Of a stretch of 64,000 nucleotides of DNA, positions 51,601 to 60,402 are shown in pieces. The stretch is from Ciona intestinalis. Taxonomy: Eukaryota; Chordata; Ascidiacea; Phlebobranchia; Cionidae. The position numbers and the translations under genes are program-made. The stretch is from positions 5,542,071-5,606,070 of the forward strand of contig NC_020174.2 of the NCBI RefSeq assembly GCF_000224145.3. The letters run 5' to 3'. The notes beneath the pieces are model-generated. The model was not told the origin of the DNA. It searched no databases and saw only the letters and a program-made list of their open reading frames with translations. Position 1 is the stretch's first letter; each line of letters begins with the position of its first letter.

Positions 51601-54600
51601 TCACAAGCGGGCACACTGGGCAGCAACTTTAATCTTTCACAAGGTGGCTTGGGGGGTATGGGGGACGGAGGAATGGAGAAATCTATCGAGATCGCTGTCC
51701 CACCCGACAAGTGTGGTCTTATAATTGGAAAAGGTGGAGAAACAATTAAAATGGTAAGTTTATGTTTTTGTACACAGAGAGTAAGAAAAATATCAGAATT
51801 TTGCGAAATTTAGTTGTAAAATGTATGTTTTAAATTTTAATTTGTTTTACTTTAACAGTTGCAGCAAAGTTTGGGGGTTAAGATGTTGCTGATTCAGGAT
51901 TCTACTGATAACATCGGTCAGAGCAAACCACTGAGGATAACTGGTCCACAACTTAATGTTGATGTATGTGTATGCATGTGAATAGCTTTGACTTAACCGT
52001 CTATTACTAGGTTTTCTTACTTTTAGTAGGAGATATAAGTATTATACTTTTAGTTTAATTGCTAGATCCCACCCCCTCCCCTTGCATGTTGCATGTATTT
52101 GTTGAAATAATGTCTAAGTGATGAAACTGTAACTTGCCAGTTCTGCTTCTGAAATTTATTGATGCTACAAGTTACATAATACTGACAGACATTTTACCAA
52201 CAATAGTGCTTAATGTCCATGTAACCTAATGTTCTATTGCACATGGATAATAATGCAAACATATTACTTTACATTTGGCTTAACCAATATGATGGGTTCA
52301 AGTTCCATGAAATGCTTAAAATCATCTGTCTAAATTTAATGACTTCACGGACAAACTTTCTATTGGCCAATTCCAGTTTCATTAAAAGTAATTTCCGTAA
52401 CAGAATGCAGTGAGTGCAGTTCACCAGATGATGGCAAACCGTGACCAACAGATTGCTCAGCAGAAGATGGAGAGAGATGGAGGCGGCGGTGGTGGACAAG
52501 GGGGCATGGATGTAAATAAAACCGTACAGGCTTAATTAGAACTCTATAAAACTAAACTATGATGTTTTCCTGTGGTTAAGATGGTTTTCCAGCCTGTGAA
52601 GAGAACTTACTATACCGACTGAGTTTTTATTGCTACATATCTATTCTGTTTAAGTTTAATGGATTTAGTTTCATCATTTCCCTTTATACAGCCCAATATG
52701 TTTGGAGATGATGTGAACAAAACCATCATCCCAGTTCCCAAAGCTGCCGTTGGAGTAGTGATTGGGAAAGGCGGGGACATGATCAACCAAATCCAAAACG
52801 TCACTGGAACCAGAGTTCAGTTCAAACCAGGTCAATAACTTAATTCTGCGAGGTTTTGGACTGTTATAATGAAGCCACATGATGTGTAACAAAACATAGC
52901 AACAGCATTGATGACCACAAGTCTATCACCCATATAACTGATGGCGCATTTTCCTAATCCATTTGTTTTGAACTCCTAGTTAATTATTTGTAAACAAAGT
53001 TATTTTCTCACAGAGGATCCTACTTTACCTGAACGTATGTGCAGCGTGATGGGACCAAAGGAAGGAGTAGATGCTGCTATTAGAAGGATCCATGAGATTA
53101 TACAGAACGTACAAGAACGTGATGGTAAATAATAATGAATATATTTGTGTAGCTATCATGATGAAACTGTAACATGCCAGTTCTGCTTCTGACTTCACTG
53201 ATGCAGCAAGTTACAAATATTCTGATTTACGATTTACCCAAATCCTCACCCATGTATAAATGATGTTCATAGCCACTGAACCCTTTAAATACACCTCATA
53301 CTTCTATAGCAGGTAACAGAGGAGGCAGTGGTGGTGGAGGAGGTGGCAGTGGGGGAGGTCATCCTGGTGGAATGGGAGGATTTGGCCAGTGGGAAGGACC
53401 AAACATGGGTCGGGGTGGTAGAGGCATGGGAATGGCATCTGAGGAACACTTGGTGCCTGCTAATAAAACTGGACTGGTAATTGGAAAAGGTAAGAACTCC
53501 ATCTTTTCCTGTTTTTTTCGAAATTTCGTTGCTTTGTTTTTTTTCTCATTTTTTAATGTTTTTTTTACAATGCTTTTTTTCCAGGTGGAGACACCATTAA
53601 ACAAATCAACATGCAGTCTGGTGCACATGCTGAGATACAGAGAAATCCTCCACCTGGTTCAGATCTCAATTACAAAACTTTCATCATCAAAGGTGAGTCT
53701 TAACCTTACCCATATCATTACCAATAATAACACACAGGCATATGTTACATTAAGGCTGCATTGTAAGACATGTCACCCCAACTTTTGAAACCTGGGTGAC
53801 CTGTTTTAGCGCTTCAGTTTTAAATCAAAACACCTTTACTCTGTTGTCTTTATAAATTATTAGGGCCAATGTATTCTCCATATTCGATGAAGCTCCCTAT
53901 GTTTTAAAATACCAAGTGGGAACTGCATTTTAGCAATGTCACCCCAGATGTAATCGAAAATTGAAACAAACTTCTCCACCCAGGCACTCCTGAACAAATT
54001 AAAATGGCGCGCCAGTTGATCCAGGAGAAAGTTGACGCTGGTCCAGGTGGTTCGAGCAATGGACAGATGCACGGTGGACACATGGGAGGCCAACCACCTA
54101 TGAGTAACTTTGGTCCACCACCACACCAGGTAAATGCTGACTTCTTGTTTTTCATGAAATTCACCACTTACACTTATCACTAACATATTTCCGCAGGAAA
54201 CTAAACCTACATGGCAATTTGCTCATTTTTTAGGGCAGTTTCATATTAATTATGTATTTTTTTAAAAACACCTCAATTATGTGCGGTGTCTGTTTCATTT
54301 AACACCTTTTTCTCTTTTGTTGTAAATAACTTTGCAACAATAACATAGCCACATTTTCATATTAATTTATTCAAGTTTTTAACTAAAGATCCTCTTACAG
54401 CAGGGAGGGTATGGTGGTCTCCCACCAGCAGCAGGATATGGACATCCAAGCCATAACCCATTGCAGGGGCCACCTCAGGCTCCCCAAGCACCACAGTCAT
54501 ACCAGCAACCATGGGGTAATCAATTTCAGCAATGGAATTCACCAACTGTGTCCGCTCCACAGCAAAACGGTGCTGATCCAAGTAAGTAAATGGTCACTTT

Positions 54601-55901
54601 AGTAAATTTTAAAAGTTAGCTATGATGATATCCTGTGGTTAAGATGGTTTTTCCAGCCAATGAAGACAATTTCTTAATTTACTGAGCTAACTATATTATT
54701 TTATACAAAAATCCTATCAGAAGCTGGATATTAAAATAACCCTTTATTTCAGCGAAACCTGTGGCTGATTCTAGCAATGCTGCAGCTTGGCAGACGTACC
54801 TTCAAATGTATGGAGCACAAGCACAAGCATACCAACAACCTGCTGCTGCTGCTGCAGGTAAATGACATTCATTTGCATCACAATGTTAATAACTTAACCA
54901 ATGATGAAACCGTAACTTGCCAGTTCTGCTTCTGAACACATTGATGTTACACGTTACAAATTTCTGACACTGTTGTTATAGTTCTTGTGCTTTCAGCAAA
55001 TTCTTGTCACATATAATAACACTCAATAATCCACAGTTTCCGCTGCACCTGCTTCACAACCAGATTATTCCAAACAATGGGATGAATACTTGAAACAGAA
55101 TGGTAAGCACTAATTATATCTGTTGTTTCTGTGTATTATAAGCGTGGAAGGATCTTCTAGCCATTGTTACTTTTTCTGCTGCGCAAACTGTGTCCTGCAA
55201 CAGTGTCTCTGTCTTTAGCACAGTGGATACAAGTTGCAAGGCTTGACACTGCTATCGCTGTCGGCATATGTGTCTTTGGCAAATCACTTAACATCAAATT
55301 AGATGATGTCGTATTGATGACAAACGAAACAGCATTTAACATCACCAAACAAACATTTTCCAGTAGATATGTTTCACATTTGTAATGTCTACAGTTCACT
55401 TCGTATAAAGTGAAAGTGTCTACACACATCTTATCAATTGCATATTTCAGCTGCGGCAGTTGCAGAACAACGTCAACAACTTACTTTGGCCGCTCCAGCC
55501 GCTGCTGCTGCCATTCAACAACAACAGGTAGCTGCTCCAGCTGCTGCTGCACCGGCTGCCTCTGCTGCTGTTCAACCAGCTACCACTCAGGTAAATTACC
55601 CCTCGTATGTGGCATGTATTTGTTAAAATAATGTCTAAGTGATGAAACTGTAACTTGCCAGTTCTGCTTCTGAATTTTCTTGATGCTACAAGTTACTTAA
55701 TACTGACAGACTTCCATTTACACTAATCCCTATTTACCATTAACCCACCAAATACAAAATATCAGCTCTGATTTTTCTTAACAGGCGGCTGACTATTCTG
55801 CAGCATGGGCCGAGTATTACAGACAATACTACGCCATGCACGGACAAGCAGGTTATGCGGCTGCTGCTGCCGCTGCTGGACAAGCCCCAGCCCCAACGTA
55901 A
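48644..55901 (+). CDS. FUBP: FUBP/KHSRP-family protein with four KH domains, 710 aa
   Basis: Nineteen exons: 48644-48724, 49749-49833, 50579-50629, 50796-50838, 51012-51061, 51248-51377, 51564-51753, 51859-51963, 52404-52511, 52692-52830, 53014-53124, 53313-53489, 53585-53692, 53984-54129, 54401-54581, 54753-54857, 55037-55102, 55451-55590, 55785-55901 (2133 nt, all in phase). KH loops are GRGG in KH1 (~residues 90-150) and GKGG in KH2 (~190-255), KH3 (~290-355) and KH4 (~405-475). Glycine-rich linkers precede KH3 and KH4. The C-terminus has two tyrosine boxes, PDYSKQWDEY and ADYSAAWAEYY, between alanine-rich runs; this is diagnostic for FUBP1/2/3 (KHSRP is FUBP2). The family binds single-stranded DNA and AU-rich RNA in transcription and splicing control. 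Many introns carry box C/D snoRNA-like units, so this is also a candidate snoRNA host gene. A donor-like AAG|GTAAGA at 55941 and an acceptor at 56917 suggest a 3' UTR intron. Confidence 0.93.
49383..49383. other. Single ambiguous base
   Basis: One n in intron 1 of the FUBP-like gene, a sequencing ambiguity with no effect on the model. Confidence 0.95.
49590..49660 (+). ncRNA. Candidate box C/D snoRNA, singleton (family D)
   Basis: This 71-nt unit in intron 1 of the FUBP-like gene ends 88 nt before exon 2, a spacing typical for vertebrate intronic snoRNAs. Terminal stem ACCAGC/GCTGGT is perfect. C box GTGATGA is at 49597-49603, C' AATGATG at 49625-49631, and D box CTGA at 49651-49654. The segment before the D box (TGTATTCATACTG) is complementary, apart from one or two positions, to the conserved large-subunit rRNA stretch around CAGUAYGAAUACA as I recall it. 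Box and stem structure are seen directly; the target is inference. Confidence 0.72.
49834..50578 (+). other. Long intron 2 of the FUBP-like gene
   Basis: This 745-nt intron carries two related short blocks ('cagtaaaattt...ataaaccacataaatctgtgcatcca' near 49914 and 'cagtaaaatgt...cataaaccacacaaatatgtgcacca' near 49981), a local ~67-bp duplication. A GATGATGAG near 50304 looks like a C box but has no matching D box or stem. Confidence 0.5.
51126..51222 (+). repeat. R100 dispersed repeat copy
   Basis: 'aagcaagcgggcacgaggtgtatgaatcagaacacccatgttataagcgactcttggtaccccactacgtgaggataagtaag' is the cleanest copy of the ~100 bp unit in the window. It lies in intron 5 of the FUBP-like gene, ending about 25 bp before the KH1 exon. 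Confidence 0.65.
51417..51493 (+). ncRNA. Candidate box C/D snoRNA, family B copy 1
   Basis: In intron 6 of the FUBP-like gene. Terminal stem GCCA/TGGC flanks C box ATGATG (near 51423) and D box CTGA (51485-51488), with an internal C' box AATGATGA near 51455. The twelve bases TCTATCACCCAT, a few bases before the D box, are identical in the second copy at 52873, while the sequence between the boxes has diverged. That is how a functional antisense guide would be conserved. I could not match it to an rRNA or snRNA target. Confidence 0.7.
52109..52193 (+). ncRNA. SNORD38: SNORD38-like box C/D snoRNA, family A copy 1
   Basis: In intron 8 of the FUBP-like gene. Terminal stem AATGTCT/AGACATT is seven perfect pairs. 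C box GTGATGA is at 52118-52124, D' CTGA at 52149-52152, C' TTGATGC near 52159, and D CTGA at 52182-52185. The 13 bases before the D' box (GCCAGTTCTGCTT) are antisense to the conserved large-subunit rRNA sequence AAGCAGAACTGGC, the site guided by SNORD38 (U38) in vertebrates, whose guide also reads CAGTTCTGCT next to its D' box. An 8-bp internal complementarity, GTAACTTG with CAAGTTAC, links the two halves. Boxes and stem are seen; target and name rest on recalled rRNA and U38 sequence. Confidence 0.85.
52554..52627 (+). ncRNA. Candidate box C/D snoRNA, family C copy 1
   Basis: In intron 9 of the FUBP-like gene. Stem AAACT/AGTTT encloses C box ATGATGT (from 52559) and D box CTGA (52619-52622). 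The stretch CCTGTGGTTAAGATGG and the following TTTTCCAGCC are shared with the copy at 54615. The C'-like box is weak (TGTGAAGA). No target is assigned. Confidence 0.66.
52873..52947 (+). ncRNA. Candidate box C/D snoRNA, family B copy 2
   Basis: In intron 10 of the FUBP-like gene. Stem GCCA/TGGC, C box ATGATG (near 52879), C' TTGATGA near 52909, and D CTGA at 52938-52941. It shares gccacatgatg at the start, TCTATCACCCAT before the D box and ctgatggcg at the end with the copy at 51417; the middle differs. The conserved segment is one base further from the D box than in copy 1. Confidence 0.7.
53150..53230 (+). ncRNA. SNORD38: SNORD38-like box C/D snoRNA, family A copy 2
   Basis: In intron 11 of the FUBP-like gene. 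C box TGATGAAAC ends near 53166, the same GCCAGTTCTGCTT guide is followed at once by D' CTGA, the C'-like box is CTGATGC and the D box is CTGA at 53222-53225. A closing stem such as the one in copy 1 is not evident, so this copy may be less stable. The sequence before the guide has changed (AACATGCC for AACTTGCC), leaving the guide itself intact. Confidence 0.75.
54615..54691 (+). ncRNA. Candidate box C/D snoRNA, family C copy 2
   Basis: In intron 15 of the FUBP-like gene. Terminal stem GTTAGCT/AGCTAAC is seven pairs, with C box ATGATGA (from 54622) and D box CTGA at 54682-54685. The interior CCTGTGGTTAAGATGG plus TTTTCCAGCC matches the copy at 52554, while the part before the D box (AATTTCTTAATTTA) does not. 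The conserved guide is therefore probably the upstream one, although no clear D' box follows it. Confidence 0.68.
54888..54979 (+). ncRNA. SNORD38: SNORD38-like box C/D snoRNA, family A copy 3
   Basis: In intron 16 of the FUBP-like gene. C box ATGATGAAAC is at about 54901-54910, guide GCCAGTTCTGCTT is followed by D' CTGA, C' is TTGATGT, and D CTGA is at 54964-54967. The ends can pair as ATAAC/GTTAT outside the boxes. The internal complement is CACGTTAC, one mismatch from copy 1. The guide is identical to the other copies. Confidence 0.8.
55103..55450 (+). other. Intron 17 with a possible H/ACA-like fold
   Basis: This 348-nt intron contains two possible hairpins, CAAC...GTTG (about 55197-55235) and GACAC...GTGTC (about 55244-55273), followed by 'aaatcacttaacatc', where ACA lies three bases before a plausible end. 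That layout resembles an H/ACA snoRNA, but I could not identify a convincing H box, so it is only a candidate. Confidence 0.25.
55631..55711 (+). ncRNA. SNORD38: SNORD38-like box C/D snoRNA, family A copy 4
   Basis: In intron 18 of the FUBP-like gene. Stem TGTCT/AGAC, C box GTGATGA near 55639, guide GCCAGTTCTGCTT with D' CTGA, C' TTGATGC, D CTGA near 55703. It is nearly identical to copy 1 (52109), and the similarity continues upstream of the stem through 'gcatgtatttgtt.aaataa', so a piece of intron was copied, not only the RNA unit. This pair is the most recent duplication of the family. Confidence 0.84.
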
Positions 55902-58900
55902 ACATTTCCAGTATCACTGATCACCATTGTAAATATCCAAGGTAAGAGATTATACCAGCTGTCATTATTTTATTGGGAAAAGTTTCATTTCGTTTTCAAT
56001 CCCTACATGCTTGTACTCTCAGTCAGTTTGATATTCGTAACGAGTCAATGAATTGTTGCCAGTGCATTCTGCTTTGTAACTATTTCTGTATTTGGAGTTT
56101 ATGACAGATGTTGATATTAAGTGTCCGAAATACATGATTTATTCAATGTTTAAGTGTATATACATTGATATTTATATTGTTTATTTAACAATTCATAAAG
56201 TGCCTATAAATTGGTGTAAATATTGTTTATTTAACAACAAGTGTCTGTAAATTGGTATTTAAATGCAATGTAAAGTTATATAATCTTTTACAAGTATTCG
56301 TATTTATCAAACCATTCACCGAATAATTTTCATTGGTAATATTTATCTGCCTTATCAACTCGTATGCCCTAAGTATGTCTCTGTTCTCACCCATTTATAT
56401 AACATGTAGTATTGTAAGTGTAATGTATATTATACTGGTTTAAAAAAGGTGTTGGTTGTTTTACAAAGTGGGTACAGCAAAAACTTTTATCTGTTATAGT
56501 AATATATATTATATAATAATGTAAATCACCAAAAAAGTAACACTTTGTATAATAAGCATCATGTTGAATGTAAGTTGTAAATATATTAATATACTGCCTC
56601 TGTTGATTTGTAATAATTTGTTAACAGTAATGATGTTGTAATTCTCATTTAATGATATCCCGATGATTAATTAACGTTCATGTACAATTAGTACAAAGTA
56701 TCTTGTGTAGTGTTTTGATTTCAAATTGTCAGCGATAAACTTGTTATTTCGCGCAATTCAAATCTTCTTTTACTCTGGTGGAAACTTAAACATTTGCTGG
56801 ATTTGTATATTGTGTTCCTGTTTACCGATGTGTCAATCTTACTTCGTCGTTGCTTCTATGTTGAACAATGTTGTGTCGCGTTTAAACTTGATCTAACTTG
56901 TCTTTTTGTATGCCCAGATGCAGGCCCAGAAGATCCCTCCTATGTACATAGTCTCTACTTTTGCACATAACTTCTTCCCGTCCGATGCTTTTTCACATCC
57001 CTTGTAGAGCAGCAATGTTTTACCCCCACACGGTGGCGTGCCAACCCAACCATCTCATACTCCTTGCAGCACAATCGTGCCAAACCATAGCAATCCCTAG
57101 GTGGTTGCATTCTCCATTTCAGAGCACCCGTGCCCGGTGCATAAGCCGCTAGCTTTGGCAAAGACAATAGACATTAATTTGCATGCTTTGCGCAATCTTA
57201 AGCGCAACCATGGGTTCCGCATCTTATGTGTGGAGGGTTCAGCCCAAACCTTGCCATACAAAGTTGATGGTCCCTTACGATGTTACTAGCAACAAACTTT
57301 TTATAGTTGTTGACCACTGCACACCTAGGGTTGTTGATATGTTAGCAATAACACAGAGTGCACAACAAACATACGCAAATTATCTTAAGTTCACACCATG
57401 TACATTGATGCAAGTAACAGATATCCATTGTACAGTTGTTTGTGTTTTTCGGAATATGTGTGTACGTGTGTTTTGAGTGTTAAAGTATTGTCATCGCCTT
57501 GAAATCGGTTAAGAGTATTTTACCCCTAGGTGCAAAAGTAGATTGCGTTTATGTGCGTCGCCCTCTCTGCGAAAACCACTGTCAAATCGAATCTCATTTC
57601 AGCGGCTTTAGTTCACATTTTAAACTCGTCGTCGTCGTAGCGTTAACTTCATTCAAATCGACCAATTAAATTTTTTCTTTCATAACGATGCTTTTTATTG
57701 CTATATCCTCATTCAGTTTATCGCAACCGTTTCATTGCAATTCTACCCGATGCTTTACTTCGCCCATGTTTTTAGCAGCAGATGCACTTGAGCAACTAAT
57801 TGTAATACGAACCCTTGAAGCGATTTCTTGTCAATGTTTTTTGAAGGTGTGAGACAAAAATGTTAAGTATTTTGTATGAACTGCGCTGCTACTTCTGAAT
57901 AATTAAACGCACATATTTTATCATGTTGAACCCACACGTTTTTGCTTATGGTTTTGAGAGCGACGTACCTGTAACATACATTCGAAAATGTCTTGTGTTT
58001 ATCTGTAATGTATATATTACATATTTACTTTTATCATAAATCTAACCTAAATCAATATTTTTGATTTCTAACAATATTTTCAGTTAGTGGTATGCCCTAA
58101 ACTTGCTTATAACGACATGTCTTATTGTGTGTGCCTTGTGTGCTTTGTCCTTGTTTGCATTAGATCTGATGATATCGTCTACAACTGAAGTTACATCCCC
58201 ATAACTTTGTGGTGCGCCCAGCATTGGGCTTTGTACATATTGTGGTGAACTTTCATTCCTTCAACTCGGCAGGTATCCTGTCAACACTTCGTAAAACTAA
58301 CTCGCTTAATTTCTAATTTAAAATGTTAATATTAAGTTACTTGCACCTGTGTTAACCACCTGTTGCCCCAACCCTTCTGCGTAATCACACATCGGCAGTT
58401 CACATCCAGCTCAAACCGGTTCTCCCAATTAGAGAATTCAAAAAAATTTAAAAGGCTCTTGCTGGCAGTCTTATATGATCCAGTGCTTCTACCTTTGCGT
58501 GCGTTTTACAAGTTAGCATCGCCGCCGCGTTTTTATTTTGACCTTCCTTTTTTATTAACTGACAAACATTCATCACGTAGTTTCGATATTTTTTAACAAA
58601 TTGTCGATTACCCGCATTTTGTAGTTGCATTAAGTTATCGGTGTTTCAGTTCATAGCGCCAATTTTCAATCATCGTAAACTGTGTTCAGTTGTGTCGCAA
58701 AGTTATGCAAGCGAGTCACCTCCAAACGTTAATTTGTCGTAAACTTTTCTACCCGCCATGAATAATTCATTGATGATCCTTGTTGTGTTTCTTAAACTTC
58801 CGTTTTACTTAGCGCCTAATGTACACATGATTGACGCGGATTAAGTTTTTTTTCTTTTCTTTGGTGGTCTTGTATTATCAGCAATGTGCCCTGTTTTTGC

Positions 58901-60402
58901 GCGTGTGTTTTGTTAAATTGATTCGAATTTGACGTTCGCCGCAGTTTTAACACGCATATCACTGTGACCGCTTCTGAAATTGATCCACCTTTAACTTTTT
59001 CGCTCGGTAATGTTGCTGTTATTCCGCCGGTTTTAGCCATTCGTTCTCACCGTTAAACGTGCGCAACTGTAATTTATTCCTCCAATGTCACTTTAAACTA
59101 ACGTCGCGATGTATTGTGCAACTGCCAGCGCCAGCCTTCACATGGAACCGGTTTGAGCTGGTGTAAACTGCTGCCACGTTTTACAATTCACTTCAGCTTA
59201 GTGTTGTATTAGCCATTCTCAACTGTACTCATAGTTGCCAGTACTATTTGATTCAAGCACTACTAAATAAATGTGCCGGCTTGCGTTTAACCTGTTAACT
59301 CATTCATTTTGTGTACTTCCTAATCAATAGCATGCTTGTGTATCAAACCTTATCACCATGAGTGTTCATGTAGCTGACTGCCGCTCAATCACAGAAACTG
59401 ATGTTAGTGTTAATATAGTCATCTGTTGGTACTATTCACTGGTTATTTCATTTCTGTACAAATTAAATGGAAAGCGCGTTTAATTTTAAATTAATGCTAA
59501 TATTTCAAATGCTTATTAGTGTGTGCGTGTTTGTATCCGTTTCTTCCTAATTTTGTGGCTCTATAGTTACCTTTCAATAGTTTTGTGTCCTTGTACAAAT
59601 ACACCTGCTACATGCTATCTTGTGTATGTTTGGTCCTAGAGAGAAGATGTTTTTAATAAGTCAGTGATTTAGTGTTGGTAATGTAGTATGTAGTAGTTTT
59701 AAAGATTGGAATTCTGCTTAAATTATTTACAACTAAAAGGTGAGTAGCTTTTTGTCTGTTTAAATTTGGTGGAATATTTATTACAAGATACTTTACAGTT
59801 TCAGGACTTCCATGGTTGAGGAAATATCCCTCCGCATCAAAATTGTGGAGAAAAACCATCTGGGACACAGATCCGTAAACTGGCCAACTGTTTTTTGCTC
59901 CGTTGCTTGTGTTTGTATGTTTTATGTAGATGTAATAAAATCACGCAATCGTAGAGTCGATGTAACATGTTTGTCCTTTCGCTGGGGTGATTACAGTCGT
60001 TCTAGCACCGGTGCTCTGTGACATATGTAACTTTTGTAGGTAACTATCTCTTGAAGATTTTTTGTAATAGTGACTGAGACTGGGAAAACTAAATTTGTTC
60101 TCAGACTGGCACTGCAAAAATACTGCTTACACGAAAGGTTAACAAGTAATTTATTTGACATGATGGTTGCATATTAAATTATTTCGACTATTACATTAAA
60201 GACATTAAAGAGTAAAAGTGAGCAGGATAAAAGTTGCATATGAATTAATTATAACAATTGAAGAAATGGTTAATACTAAGTAAGTACAACACAGTTAGAG
60301 AACCAAATATTTATATTGTTTGATGTTTCTTATTGGCTGATAATCTAAAAAAGAAGTTTATTAATTGATGCATGTAATAAGATAATTTTACTTAGCATTT
60401 TT
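55902..60402. other. 3' region of the FUBP-like gene and convergent intergenic space
   Basis: Between the KH gene stop and the AFMID stop lie 4.5 kb without a recognised gene. A possible 3' UTR intron runs from 55942 (CCAAG|GTAAGA) to 56917 (tctttttgtatgcccag). An AATAAA at 59266-59271 could end a very long 3' UTR. An open frame at 59812-60021 follows a pyrimidine tract and AG, but its protein shows no domain and I do not call it. Confidence 0.4.

Noticed and set aside
52112-55711. CRISPR-like array made of the repeated ~80 bp units
   Set aside because: The units lie singly in separate introns with exons between them and carry C/D boxes; irregular spacing and eukaryotic context exclude an array.
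59812-60021. Plus-strand frame after an acceptor-like site
   Set aside because: The start has an AG and pyrimidine tract but no donor or upstream exon could be paired and the protein matches no family I know.
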